From the NCBI GenBank assembly GCA_023411395.1, contig JAEYOV010000034.1:1-64000 (forward strand): a stretch of DNA of 64,000 bases. The letters run 5' to 3'. Numbering within the stretch: position 1 is the first letter of the stretch; each line of letters opens with the position of its first letter. This DNA comes from Bacillota bacterium (GTDB lineage: Bacteria > Bacillota > Clostridia > Christensenellales > Aristaeellaceae). The notes under the pieces were generated by a model, which did not search any database, was not told the DNA's origin, and worked only from the letters and a program-made list of their open reading frames with translations. The position numbers were made by a program, and so were the translations under genes. Below are positions 42,849 to 51,407 of the stretch, piece after piece.

Positions 42849-44489
42849 ATGAAGAGAACCGTATCAACCTTGCTCGCTATCGTCCTGATGCTGTCTATGC
42901 TCCTGGCGGTGCCCGCCATGGGTGAGACGGCGGAAAAGCCGGAAGGGTACATGCAGCCCTTTGAATCAAGGGTCAGCATTACCGTACCGGTGTACGACCG
43001 CTCCAAGGAAGGCTACCCCGCCGTGGACGACAACTACTGGACCCAATGGATTCAAAAGGAATTCGGCGACAAGTACAACGTGGACGTGAAGTACGTGGCC
43101 ATCCCCCGCGGCGACGTGATGACCAAGTACAGCCTGCTTATCGCCGGCGGCGAGACACCCACCATCATGATGGAGTACGACTATCCCAAAGTCGCCCAGT
43201 GGGCCAACGACGGCGCCATGGCGGAAATCGACATCAACGAATTCGCCAAGGTTGCCCCCACCTTCTACCAGGCCATGGTGGACAACAACCAGTTGGGCTA
43301 CACCGACATCAATGGAAAATCCTACTTCGTTTTGACCGAGCGCCCCTACTACAACACCACCTTCACCTACGCCAGCTTCATCCGCAAGGACTGGCTGGAC
43401 CAGTTGGGCCTCGAGCTTCCCAAGAGCTATGAAGAGTATGTGAAGGTCGTCAAGGCCGTGCAGGACGCGGGCCTTTCCGAAAACCCCATCGGCCTGTCGC
43501 TGCCCAAGGCGGCTTATGTGGCCAACTTCGCCTTCCGTGATTTCCCCGTGGATGAGGCGGAATGGGCCATGCACTCCAGCCTGGGCACCCCCAGCCTCAG
43601 TTGGGAACCCACCCGCAGGCTCTTAAAGCGTCAGAATGCCGAGTACAACCAGAACTTCTTCTCCAAGGAATACGACCTGGAAGCCTCCGATGTGACCGCC
43701 GGCGGCTCCTCCCAGTGGGCGACCGATTTCATCAACGGCAAGAAGCTGATCTACGGCGGCTACATGTCCGGCAACGTAAGCTGGCTCGTGGCCTTCTACG
43801 AGGCAAACCCGGATGCCAAGCTGGCGGTTGTCAGCCCCTACCAGGTGGTGGAGGAAGGCGTGGCCACCTATCCACAAATCCGCGCCGACAACCCCTTCGG
43901 CATGATCGTTGGCTTCAGCTCCCTGGCCACGTCCGACCAGCTCAAGGCTGCCTGGATGCTCATGGAGTGGATGATCCAGCCGGAAAACCTGTTCGTGCTT
44001 GAAAACGGCGTCGAGGGCGTGACCTACACCCTGGGCGAGGATGGCCTGCCCATCGTCAACGGCGACTACCGCGGCCCCGAAATGCTCAACCACAACATGA
44101 ACATCGACATGACCTGCCTGGTGCACGCCTCCAAGAAGGTCGGCACCATCGAGCAGACCATTGCCGCCATCACCCCCAAGGGCATCCCCCAGGATTTCGC
44201 ACAGGAACTCATCGACAACTACTACGCCCTCAAGGGAATCGCCGATAACGGCTGGGCCTACTCCGACCCCGTCTTCTCGGTGGCCATTACCTCCGAGAGC
44301 GAGTACAGCGCAACCCTTTTGAGCCTGTACCAGGAGTACAGCGTGAAGCTGACCAAGTGCGCCCCCGAAGAGTTTGACGCGCTCTACGCCGAGTTCAGCC
44401 AGAAGTTCCTGGATGCCGGCTATCAGACCATCATCGACGAGCGCCTGGCGGCCTACGAAGCCGGGAACACCACCAAGCTCCCCAAATAA
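42849..44489 (+). CDS. ABC transporter solute-binding protein (large YtcQ/LplA type)
   Basis: A 546-residue binding protein. The signal peptide MKRTVSTLLAIVLMLSMLLA continues VPAMGE, a type I site (AMG-E), and no cysteine follows, so no lipid anchor is predicted. The mature protein has ITVPVYDRSKEGYPAVDDNY near its front and FIRKDWLDQLGLELPKSYEE in lobe one. GGAGG lies about 9-13 bases before the ATG. It follows the permeases but a mosaic element of about 150 bp stands between. The neighbours suggest a pectic or galactosyl oligosaccharide ligand. Confidence 0.9.
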   Translation: MKRTVSTLLAIVLMLSMLLAVPAMGETAEKPEGYMQPFESRVSITVPVYDRSKEGYPAVDDNYWTQWIQKEFGDKYNVDVKYVAIPRGDVMTKYSLLIAGGETPTIMMEYDYPKVAQWANDGAMAEIDINEFAKVAPTFYQAMVDNNQLGYTDINGKSYFVLTERPYYNTTFTYASFIRKDWLDQLGLELPKSYEEYVKVVKAVQDAGLSENPIGLSLPKAAYVANFAFRDFPVDEAEWAMHSSLGTPSLSWEPTRRLLKRQNAEYNQNFFSKEYDLEASDVTAGGSSQWATDFINGKKLIYGGYMSGNVSWLVAFYEANPDAKLAVVSPYQVVEEGVATYPQIRADNPFGMIVGFSSLATSDQLKAAWMLMEWMIQPENLFVLENGVEGVTYTLGEDGLPIVNGDYRGPEMLNHNMNIDMTCLVHASKKVGTIEQTIAAITPKGIPQDFAQELIDNYYALKGIADNGWAYSDPVFSVAITSESEYSATLLSLYQEYSVKLTKCAPEEFDALYAEFSQKFLDAGYQTIIDERLAAYEAGNTTKLPK

Positions 44490-44515
44490 TCCATAAGGAC
44501 ACCGAAACAATCTGA

Positions 44516-44553
44516 CAGGGATGCCCTCCAAGCCTCTTTGGGGGGCATCCCTG
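44516..44553 (+). promoter_or_regulatory. Strong hairpin after the solute-binding gene
   Basis: CAGGGATGCCC..CCAA pairs with TTGG..GGGCATCCCTG around a short loop, 26 bases after the stop. There is no good T run (GAATTGTG follows), and GH105/GH112 lie downstream. Confidence 0.7.
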
Positions 44554-44608
44554 GAATTGTGCAAGAAAGTAAAGGCAGATGTCCCAAGAAGAGGTGGCAC
44601 CCGAAGGT

Positions 44609-44649
44609 CCAGGGCGGCCGGAAAGCCCTGGTCGCGCCCGCAGGCGCGA
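44609..44649 (+). repeat. Double-hairpin repeat, copy 2
   Basis: CCAGGGC/GCCCTGG followed at once by TCGCGCC/GGCGCGA. Loop sequence GGCCGGAAA matches copy 1 (GACCGGAAA), while both stems differ yet remain fully paired. It lies 68 bases before the GH105 start. Confidence 0.8.
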
Positions 44650-44716
44650 AACCTGTTCTTGTGTGCTTTGTTGGCAATCGCAAATGGGAATCGATAAAAG
44701 GCAGGTGGCTTGCTTT

Positions 44717-45745
44717 ATGAAGCTGACGTTTGACCGGGAAAGGCTTCTTTCCGCCATGGACGCGGTGGTCCGAAAAACTATGGAGATGGACCTCGCCTGG
44801 GACTGGCCCTGCGGCGTTGCCTATTATGGCGTGTCGGAGGCGTACAATCTCACCGGCAGCGCGGAATTCCTTGACATGCTCAAATCAAGGGTGGATGAGC
44901 ACATTTCCCTGGGCATGCCTCCCTTTACGGTGAACACCTGCGCCATGGGCCACTGCCTTTTGACCATTCATGAAGCCACGGGGGAGCAAGCCTATCTGGA
45001 CATCGCCCTTCAAAAGGCGGATTACCTTCAAAACAAGGCGCTGCGCTTTGCGGACCATGTGCTCCAGCACACGGTCTCCGTCAACAACGATTTTCCCGAG
45101 CAGGCCTGGGCCGACACGCTGTTCATGGCGGCCATGTTCCTTCTGCGCGCCGGCGTCCTGATACAGGACCAGGCCATGATCGAGGATGCCCTGCATCAGT
45201 ATCTGTGGCATATCCGCTATCTTCAGGACAAGGCCACCGGGCTTTGGTACCACGGCTACGACAACCTTCAAAAGAACCACATGTCGGGCTTTTTCTGGGC
45301 CCGGGCCAACGCCTGGGCCGCCTATACCATGTCCCAGGTGAAGGCGCGCCTGCCCAAGCCTTACCTGTATCCGCCCTTTATGGATGTGGACTGCTCGCTG
45401 CGCGACCAGCTTGCGGGCCTCAAAGCCCTGCAAACGGAAAACGGGCTGTGGCGCACCGTGCTTGACGACGGCGAAAGCTACGAGGAACTCAGCGCAAGCT
45501 GCGGTATCGCCGCGGCCATGACCGTGAACAACAACCCGCTGCACTTGAAATATGTGCAAAAAGCCTTGGAAGGCATCCTTCAAAACATCACGGAAGACGG
45601 CCGCGTGCTGAACGTATCGGGCGGTACGGCGGTAATGAACGATTTGAGCGGCTACCGCAACATCTCCAGGGATTGGACCCAGGGCTGGGGCCAGGGGCTT
45701 GCCCTGGCATTTTTGACCGCGGCGCTGAAAACGGACAGGGGATGA
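44717..45745 (+). CDS. GH105/GH88-like unsaturated uronyl hydrolase
   Basis: A 342-residue (alpha/alpha)6-barrel enzyme of the YteR/YesR kind, which hydrates and releases unsaturated galacturonic (or glucuronic) acid from the end of lyase-cut pectin or other acidic glycans. WDWPCGVAYYGVSEAYNLTG and PEQAWADTLFMAAMFLLRAG are family segments; the Asp of QAWADTLF is the expected catalytic residue. The C-terminal SGTGWALAFAL-like ending is present as TQGWGQGLALAFLTAAL. No signal peptide. The ATG at 44717 has AGGTGG 8 bases upstream. It overlaps the GH112 start by 4 bases. Confidence 0.85.
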   Translation: MKLTFDRERLLSAMDAVVRKTMEMDLAWDWPCGVAYYGVSEAYNLTGSAEFLDMLKSRVDEHISLGMPPFTVNTCAMGHCLLTIHEATGEQAYLDIALQKADYLQNKALRFADHVLQHTVSVNNDFPEQAWADTLFMAAMFLLRAGVLIQDQAMIEDALHQYLWHIRYLQDKATGLWYHGYDNLQKNHMSGFFWARANAWAAYTMSQVKARLPKPYLYPPFMDVDCSLRDQLAGLKALQTENGLWRTVLDDGESYEELSASCGIAAAMTVNNNPLHLKYVQKALEGILQNITEDGRVLNVSGGTAVMNDLSGYRNISRDWTQGWGQGLALAFLTAALKTDRG

Positions 45746-47904
45746 GCATGTTGAACGGCCAAAAAGGCGGTTTCACGCTGCCCGGCGAGGCGGGCTATGA
45801 AGATCTGACTTTAGCGCTGGCAAAAAAATGGGGCGCAGATGTGATCCGCGACAGCGACGGCACAAAGCTTTCCCCCAAGATTTTGAACGCCGGCTATGAA
45901 ATATACGCCACCCTTTGCATTATCAGGGACCACAACGAGTGGGCGCGCAATCATCCCCATACGCTCCAGCAGGTGTTTCTGATAAGCCATCCCGTGACCG
46001 CCACAGGGAAAACGGTGGATATCCCGCTCATGGAGCGGTACTTTGGCGAGCAGTTTTCCATAAACGCCTCCCCGGAGGCCATGGCCTGCTGGCAGGTTTA
46101 TGACCGTACCACGGGGAAAGCGGTATCCAACGACCGCTGGGCGTATTACCCCGATATAAATACGGTCAGGGTTAGGGGTGTTATACCCTGGCACCGGTAT
46201 ACCGCAAGCTTCCTGGCCTTTCGGGTGTGGGAAGAAATCAACATGTACAACCACATCACCAACCACTGGACATCGGAGCATTTGATGCAGCTTGACCCCC
46301 GGCACCCGGCCGTGCAGGGGTATCTGCTCGGGTGGCTTGAAAACTGGTGCGCGGAGCACCCGCAGGTGAACGTGGTTCGCTTCACGTCGCTGTTTTACAA
46401 CTTCGCCTTCCTCTGGGGCGCAAACCCCCGCAACCGCTACCTTTTTTCCGACTGGGCATCCTACGACAACACGGTCAGCCCCCTGGCGCTTTCGCAATTT
46501 GAGGAAAAAATGGGGTACGCCCTCACCGCCGAGGATTTTGTCAACAAGGGCAATTTCCAGGTCACCCATTGGCCGCCCACGGCAAAAAAGCGGGACTACA
46601 TGGCCTTTACCCACGATTTCGTGGCGGACTTTGGCAAACAACTGGTTCAAGTGGTCCACCGCCATGGGAAAAAGGCGTACGTTTTCTACGACGATAGCTG
46701 GGTGGGTATGGAGCCTTACGGCGACAGGTTCCGGGAAATCGGCTTCGACGGGCTGATCAAGTGCGTGTTTTCGGGGTATGAGGCAAGGCTTTGCGCCCAT
46801 GTGCCCGTCCACACCCATGAACTCAGGCTGCATCCCTACCTGTTCCCGGTGGGGCTTTGCGGCGCGCCCACCTTTACGCCTGGCGGCAACCCCGCCCGTG
46901 ACGCGCAAAAATACTGGATGCAGGTGCGCAGGGCGCTTTTGCGCGCCCCGGTGCAAAGGATCGGCCTGGGCGGATACCTGCATCTGACCGAAGGCTTTCC
47001 GGAATTTTGCGATTATATCCAAGCGCTGGCCAATGAATTCCGCGATATCAAAGCGCTGCATGAGGGCGGGGAGCCTTACACGCTGCCCCTGCGCGTGGCG
47101 GTGCTTCACGTTTGGGGCAAGCTGCGCTCCTGGTCGCTGTCGGGCCACTTCCACGAAACCGACAGGCACGACCTGATCCACATCAATGAGGCGCTGTCCG
47201 GCCTGCCGGTGGATGTGCGGTTTTTGAATTTCGAGGATGTCAAGGCCGGCGCGCTCCATGATGTTCAGATCGTAATAAACGCCGGCGCGGCGGGCACGGC
47301 CTGGAGCGGCGGGGAAGCCTGGGCTGATCCCAAGGCCATGGAGAAGCTGACCCAATGGGTCTATGAAGGCGGCGCGTTCATCGGCGTCAACGAGCCTTCG
47401 GCCTTTTCAGGGACAGATACATACCTTCGCATGGCCCATGTGCTGGGCGTAGACCTGGATGCGGGGGAAAAGGTCTGCCACGGCCGGTTCACCTATGAGG
47501 TCATGCCGGAAGACGGTCTTGCGGCGGAGGATATGCAGTTCAAGCGCAAGGAAAACATCTTCCTCACCGACGGGAAGGCCCGCGTGCTGGCGGAAGCAAA
47601 CGGCGTGCCCGCCTTCACGGTGAACGCTTTCGGCCGCGGCAAGGGCATCTATTTGTCCTCCTTTACGGTGGATCCCAAGAGTACACGGTTCTTGCTGAAT
47701 CTGCTCCTGTACGCCGCAAACCTTAATAAGGAGCAGCCTTATCTCACCGATAACCCCTTCGCCGAATGCGCGTACTATCCCGCCCAGAACACGCTGGCGG
47801 TGATCAGCATGAGCGGGGAATATCAAACCGCGTGGGTATTGACGCCAAACGGCCCGGTGGAAGCCGGACTGGAGCCGTATGGCCTTGTCATCAAGCCTTT
47901 ATAA
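45742..47904 (+). CDS. GH112 beta-galactoside phosphorylase
   Basis: A 720-residue enzyme of the lacto-N-biose/galacto-N-biose phosphorylase family, which splits beta-galactosides with phosphate to give galactose 1-phosphate. Family landmarks: GGFTLPGEAGYEDL and KKWGADVIRDSDGTKL at the front, RDHNEWARNHPHTLQQVFLI, VVRFTSLFYNFAFLWG, then FYDDSWVGMEPYGDRF with the catalytic Asp. The C-terminal beta domains are complete. GH112 has members for Gal-GlcNAc/GalNAc and for Gal-beta-1,4-rhamnose. Pairing with GH105, and overlap with it by ATGA, favours the rhamnose type from rhamnogalacturonan-I. Mucin sugar use remains possible. Confidence 0.9.
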   Translation: MSMLNGQKGGFTLPGEAGYEDLTLALAKKWGADVIRDSDGTKLSPKILNAGYEIYATLCIIRDHNEWARNHPHTLQQVFLISHPVTATGKTVDIPLMERYFGEQFSINASPEAMACWQVYDRTTGKAVSNDRWAYYPDINTVRVRGVIPWHRYTASFLAFRVWEEINMYNHITNHWTSEHLMQLDPRHPAVQGYLLGWLENWCAEHPQVNVVRFTSLFYNFAFLWGANPRNRYLFSDWASYDNTVSPLALSQFEEKMGYALTAEDFVNKGNFQVTHWPPTAKKRDYMAFTHDFVADFGKQLVQVVHRHGKKAYVFYDDSWVGMEPYGDRFREIGFDGLIKCVFSGYEARLCAHVPVHTHELRLHPYLFPVGLCGAPTFTPGGNPARDAQKYWMQVRRALLRAPVQRIGLGGYLHLTEGFPEFCDYIQALANEFRDIKALHEGGEPYTLPLRVAVLHVWGKLRSWSLSGHFHETDRHDLIHINEALSGLPVDVRFLNFEDVKAGALHDVQIVINAGAAGTAWSGGEAWADPKAMEKLTQWVYEGGAFIGVNEPSAFSGTDTYLRMAHVLGVDLDAGEKVCHGRFTYEVMPEDGLAAEDMQFKRKENIFLTDGKARVLAEANGVPAFTVNAFGRGKGIYLSSFTVDPKSTRFLLNLLLYAANLNKEQPYLTDNPFAECAYYPAQNTLAVISMSGEYQTAWVLTPNGPVEAGLEPYGLVIKPL

Positions 47905-47956
47905 GCAAGGGAACCCCTCGGTATCGGTTCGTTTGATACGAATGGTCATATCCATA

Positions 47957-47986
47957 GAAGCCCCGCGCCTTATGTTGCGGGGCTTC
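47957..47986 (+). terminator. Terminator of the GH105/GH112 operon
   Basis: GAAGCCCCGC, a 10-base loop and GCGGGGCTTC, then ACTTTATC. It is 53 bp after the GH112 stop. Confidence 0.75.
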
Positions 47987-48085
47987 ACTTTATCCTCTCC
48001 CTGCGGTGTCGTTCCGAGGAACCTCGCTCCAAAGAATCATGGGCTTTGGATCTCCAAACTTAGGTACACGCCCTAACATCGCCGA

Positions 48086-48113
48086 TGTCATCCTGAACGA
48101 AGTGAAGGATCTT
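48086..48113 (+). repeat. GTCATCCTGA dispersed repeat
   Basis: Nearly identical to the copy at 7674-7701. A diverged relative (GTCGTTCCGAGG..AAAGAATC) lies just before it at about 48008-48038. Confidence 0.75.
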
Positions 48114-48128
48114 TCGAAAGCTTCTGTG

Positions 48129-49679
48129 CTATGCCTTGCCGGCGGTTTTTGCGCCGGCGGCGCTTTGCGTCTTTTGATGGGGGATCACCGCAAAAAGCAT
48201 AAGAAGAATGGCAAGGGCAAAGGCCGTGATACCAAGCCAGAGAGATACGCGGGGGAACACGGAGGTCAAAAACAAGTATTTCTGGCTAAGGCACCATCCC
48301 AAAACAGCAAGCAGCAAAATGGCCGTGCCGCCTTGCGCAAACCGGCGCAACAAAGTACACTTTGCATGCAGCGTACCTTTGCGTTTCGTATGGCCCATGC
48401 CCGTGACCCTAAGCACTACCTTCAGCAGCATCGCCCACCAAATGATGCCGATCACCGCCCATAAACTGTATTGTGCCAGCAGCAGCCGCTCCATCCCTAT
48501 AGGGGAAAAGCCACGCCACCTGGCCCAGTCGCCCAGCAGGCTGGCGATAAAAGGCCAGCTTCTCTGGCTGTTGGTCAGTATTACAATGGCGTCACCTGTT
48601 TCAGGCACGGCATGGAAATGCGTCATGATGCCGGTGCCCTGCCCGCCGTGGGAGACGGCTTTCCTTCCGCGCGGGAGCGTTTCAAGATAATATCCAAGGC
48701 CGTAGCCTTCAAAGACCAGGCTGTATATGCCAAGCTTATTGCTTGCCGGCGTATACAGCGTATGGATGCTTGTGCCGCTTAGCACAGTCCCATCCCTGGT
48801 AAAGCCCGGCATTCCCGCGGTAACGAAAGAGAGTATATCCTCCGCTGTGGCAAAAAGCCCGCCCGATGATTTCTCCGGATATACATAGACCGGCACGGGC
48901 TTTCCTCCCAAGCCATAACCGGTGGGAACAAGGGGCCTCAGTTCCTCCCGCCAGGCAAAGGAAGAATGGGTCATGCCAAGGGGCAGCAAAACTTCCTCCT
49001 CCATGAATTGGGAAAAGTCCCGGCCTGTCACATCCTGAATCAAAAGCTCCAGAAGATGATAGCCTGTATTGGAGTAGGAGAAGGCGGTGCCGGGCTCTAT
49101 TACCGCCGTCGCTTCCTTGGTGAGCTTTCCATGCAATGTGGGCATATCGTCGTTGGGATCATACAGGGTAAACACATCGCCCAAGGGCAGCCCGGCGGTG
49201 TGGCTCAACAGCTGCCGTACGGTTATCCCCTCCGTGGGATATTTGGACGCTGGAAAGGTCCAGGATTTGAGGTATTGTGTCACGGGCGCATCCAGATTTA
49301 TTTTTCCCTGCTCCTGAAGCTTCAATATGCCATACGCGGTAACCGGCTTTGAAATGGACTGCACCCGCATGGGCGTGCCTGTTGTCAGTTTCCTTCCGGT
49401 TTCTTTCTGGGCATAGCCGAATGCGCTGCTGAAAACAAGCTTTCCATCCGCCGCCAGGGCGATGCTCACACCCGGGATTTCATAAAGCGCCATGAGCGCC
49501 GCGGTGCGCTTGCTCAGGTGCGCAGAAAACGCTTCCAGGGATTCGTTCTGTTGTATGGCCTCCGTCTGTACATGGATACCTGACAGAGCCAGTACAAAAA
49601 CAACAGAGATGATCCCTGTAAGGAGTACGGTTGGCCACGCTTTGCGGGGTGGAGGGGCGCCGTTTGCTTTCATATCCAT
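48129..49679 (-). CDS. Membrane-bound serine hydrolase of the beta-lactamase/PBP4* family
   Basis: A 516-residue protein. Residues about 16-36 are a membrane helix; residues 50-390 form a class C beta-lactamase-like domain outside the membrane. The S-x-x-K motif is SISK (after GTPMRVQ), the Y-x-N motif YSNTGY, and the third motif HGG (KAVSHGGQGTG). The last 130 residues have about four helices. Such FmtA/PBP4*-like enzymes act on cell-wall peptides or as esterases and rarely give antibiotic resistance. GGGAGG precedes the start. Single gene. Confidence 0.88.
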   Translation of the reverse strand: MDMKANGAPPPRKAWPTVLLTGIISVVFVLALSGIHVQTEAIQQNESLEAFSAHLSKRTAALMALYEIPGVSIALAADGKLVFSSAFGYAQKETGRKLTTGTPMRVQSISKPVTAYGILKLQEQGKINLDAPVTQYLKSWTFPASKYPTEGITVRQLLSHTAGLPLGDVFTLYDPNDDMPTLHGKLTKEATAVIEPGTAFSYSNTGYHLLELLIQDVTGRDFSQFMEEEVLLPLGMTHSSFAWREELRPLVPTGYGLGGKPVPVYVYPEKSSGGLFATAEDILSFVTAGMPGFTRDGTVLSGTSIHTLYTPASNKLGIYSLVFEGYGLGYYLETLPRGRKAVSHGGQGTGIMTHFHAVPETGDAIVILTNSQRSWPFIASLLGDWARWRGFSPIGMERLLLAQYSLWAVIGIIWWAMLLKVVLRVTGMGHTKRKGTLHAKCTLLRRFAQGGTAILLLAVLGWCLSQKYLFLTSVFPRVSLWLGITAFALAILLMLFAVIPHQKTQSAAGAKTAGKA

Positions 49680-49838
49680 CTTGCCTCCCTAACAATCACA
49701 ACCATTATACAGGAGAATGCTCTGTGCGTTAAGTGACTCCAGTCATGAAAATTGTAAAGGCCTCACCAACGCCCCCCGCCTGGGAGCGGAAAGAGGAAGG
49801 ATTGTTTTGGCCCCTGTAAACGCATAGCCAATTGGCCC

Positions 49839-49866
49839 TTGAATAGCCGCACCAGGCTGCTATAAT
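49839..49866 (+). promoter_or_regulatory. Promoter of the aldo-keto reductase gene
   Basis: TTGAAT (49839-49844), 16 bases, TATAAT (49861-49866). Confidence 0.65.
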
Positions 49867-49926
49867 GCAAAAGAGAAAGATTGGCATGTCTGTTTGCCGG
49901 TAAATCATTCCTAAGGAGGATGACGG

Positions 49927-51066
49927 ATGCGTTACAATGATCTTGGACAGGACGGCTTAACGGTCTCACGGTTTGGCATGGGCTGTATGCGGTATCCCAA
50001 GACCACGGATCAGGACGGCCGGGAAGTCACCGATGAAGCCGAAGCCATCACAATGATCCGCCATGCCGTCGATCACGGCGTGAACTATTTCGACACGGCC
50101 TACGCTTACGGCGGCAGCGAGGAGATTCTGGGAAAGGCCCTCATGGGCGGCTACCGGGAGAAAGTTGTCATCGCCACGAAAATTCCTGTTGCCGATGTGA
50201 AAAGCCGGGAGGATTATCCATGGTATTTTCACCGGCAGGCCGAAAGGCTGAAGACGGATTGCATCGACATCTACCTCATGCACTGCCTGGACCGGAACAA
50301 CTGGGAAATCGCCAAAAAGACGGACGGCATCCGCTGCATGGAGGAGCTGAAGGCGCAGGGGAAGATCAAAAAATTCGGCTTCTCGTTCCACGGTGACTAT
50401 GAGGTTTTCAAGGAAATCGTGGACGCCTATCCGTGGGATATTTGCATGATCCAGCTCAACATCCTGGACCAGAACCACCAGGCGGGCGTCAAGGGTCTCA
50501 CATACGCCGCCTCCAGAGGCATTCCCGCCGTCGTCATGGAGCCCTTAAAAGGCGGGCTGCTTGGCGGCGATCCGCCGGAGAGGGTGAAGGAGCTCCTTCA
50601 AAGCTATCCGGAACAGAGGCCGCTGGTGGAATGGGCCATGCGGTGGCTGTACAATTTCAGCGAGGTCAAGGTGGTCTTAAGCGGCGTCAGCAGCATGGAG
50701 CAATTACGCGACAACATCAGGATTTTTGACAATGCTCAGACGGGCGTCATGAGCGAAAGCGACTTTGAACTGATAAAGCGTATCAAGGAAACCTATGAAG
50801 GCATCGTGAAAGTGGGGTGCACGGGCTGCGGTTACTGCATGCCCTGCCCGGCCGGCGTCAATATTCCGGAAATCTTCAAGGTCTACAACGACGCCGGCCT
50901 TTCGCCCTGGGATTTGTATGGCAAAACATTTTATTCCCTGGTAGCCCTCAATTCCGGCGGGGGAGCCGCCAACTGCCTGGAGTGCGGAAAATGCGAGAAA
51001 AAGTGCCCGCAGCATTTGAAAATCATCGATACCCTGAAGGAGGCCCATGCCCTGATGCATGGTTAA
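49927..51066 (+). CDS. Aldo-keto reductase with C-terminal 4Fe-4S ferredoxin-type domain
   Basis: A 379-residue fusion. Residues 1-270 form the aldo-keto reductase barrel: GVNYFDTAYAYGGSEE gives the catalytic Asp and Tyr, VVIATKIP the Lys, KFGFSFHGD the His. Residues 290-379 carry CTGCGYCMPCPAGVNIPEIF and, later, CLECGKCEKKCPQ, enough cysteines for two iron-sulfur clusters. This architecture is common in anaerobic Clostridia and suggests electrons can be exchanged with ferredoxin. The carbonyl substrate is unknown. AAGGAGGA stands 7-9 bases before the ATG. It is followed by the NiCo riboswitch leader, not by a co-transcribed gene. Confidence 0.93.
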   Translation: MRYNDLGQDGLTVSRFGMGCMRYPKTTDQDGREVTDEAEAITMIRHAVDHGVNYFDTAYAYGGSEEILGKALMGGYREKVVIATKIPVADVKSREDYPWYFHRQAERLKTDCIDIYLMHCLDRNNWEIAKKTDGIRCMEELKAQGKIKKFGFSFHGDYEVFKEIVDAYPWDICMIQLNILDQNHQAGVKGLTYAASRGIPAVVMEPLKGGLLGGDPPERVKELLQSYPEQRPLVEWAMRWLYNFSEVKVVLSGVSSMEQLRDNIRIFDNAQTGVMSESDFELIKRIKETYEGIVKVGCTGCGYCMPCPAGVNIPEIFKVYNDAGLSPWDLYGKTFYSLVALNSGGGAANCLECGKCEKKCPQHLKIIDTLKEAHALMHG

Positions 51067-51159
51067 CCGGTGGCGGGCTTTTGATGATCTTTTTTCCAAT
51101 TCAAAACCTTGAAGCATTGTTGCCGGCGATTTCGGATACAGGTTTTTACACTGCTTCGC

Positions 51160-51188
51160 TTGACAATGCTGTAATTTTTTGCTATATT
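51160..51188 (+). promoter_or_regulatory. Promoter of the riboswitch-controlled CDF gene
   Basis: TTGACA (51160-51165), 17 bases, TATATT (51183-51188). Confidence 0.8.
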
Positions 51189-51228
51189 GACACCAATACT
51201 CTTCGAGCCGCATATTGATCTACGGCAA

Positions 51229-51344
51229 GGACTGAGCAGGCGATGAACGGTTGAGCGTTCGTGGGGCCGGGCCGCGCATGGCGGCAGCAGATGACGGTAT
51301 GCACATCTGTGGGACAGTGATATGTCCCATGGATGTGTTTTTTT
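51229..51344 (+). promoter_or_regulatory. NiCo riboswitch with overlapping terminator
   Basis: The aptamer (51229-51318) shows the conserved pieces of the Ni2+/Co2+ riboswitch (czcD motif): ACTGAGCAGGC at the front, GGCCGGGC in the first junction, GGCAGCAGATG before the last arm, and CATCTGTGGGACAGT at the end. Arms pair as GATGAACG/CGTTCGTG and CAGATG/CATCTG. The expression platform is CACATC..TGGGACA paired with TGTCCCA..GATGTG, then TTTTTTT (51302-51344). That terminator reuses the 3' strands of the aptamer, so metal binding should block it and turn the exporter on. Confidence 0.93.
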
Positions 51345-51407
51345 ACATGAAGGGATATATGCCTGAAATCGAAGAGGCGGCTTGCGATTTCTATGGAGGT
51401 GGCTGCT

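Noticed and set aside
45811..47355. A 514-residue minus-strand frame
   Set aside because: Antisense shadow of the GH112 gene.
48021..48464. A plus-strand reading frame opposite the end of the serine hydrolase gene
   Set aside because: No family resemblance and strongly basic, low-complexity composition; antisense shadow of the C-terminal helices.
48129..49679. Antibiotic-resistance beta-lactamase
   Set aside because: Long membrane tail and PBP4*/FmtA-like architecture; no evidence of lactam hydrolysis, so only a serine hydrolase call is made.
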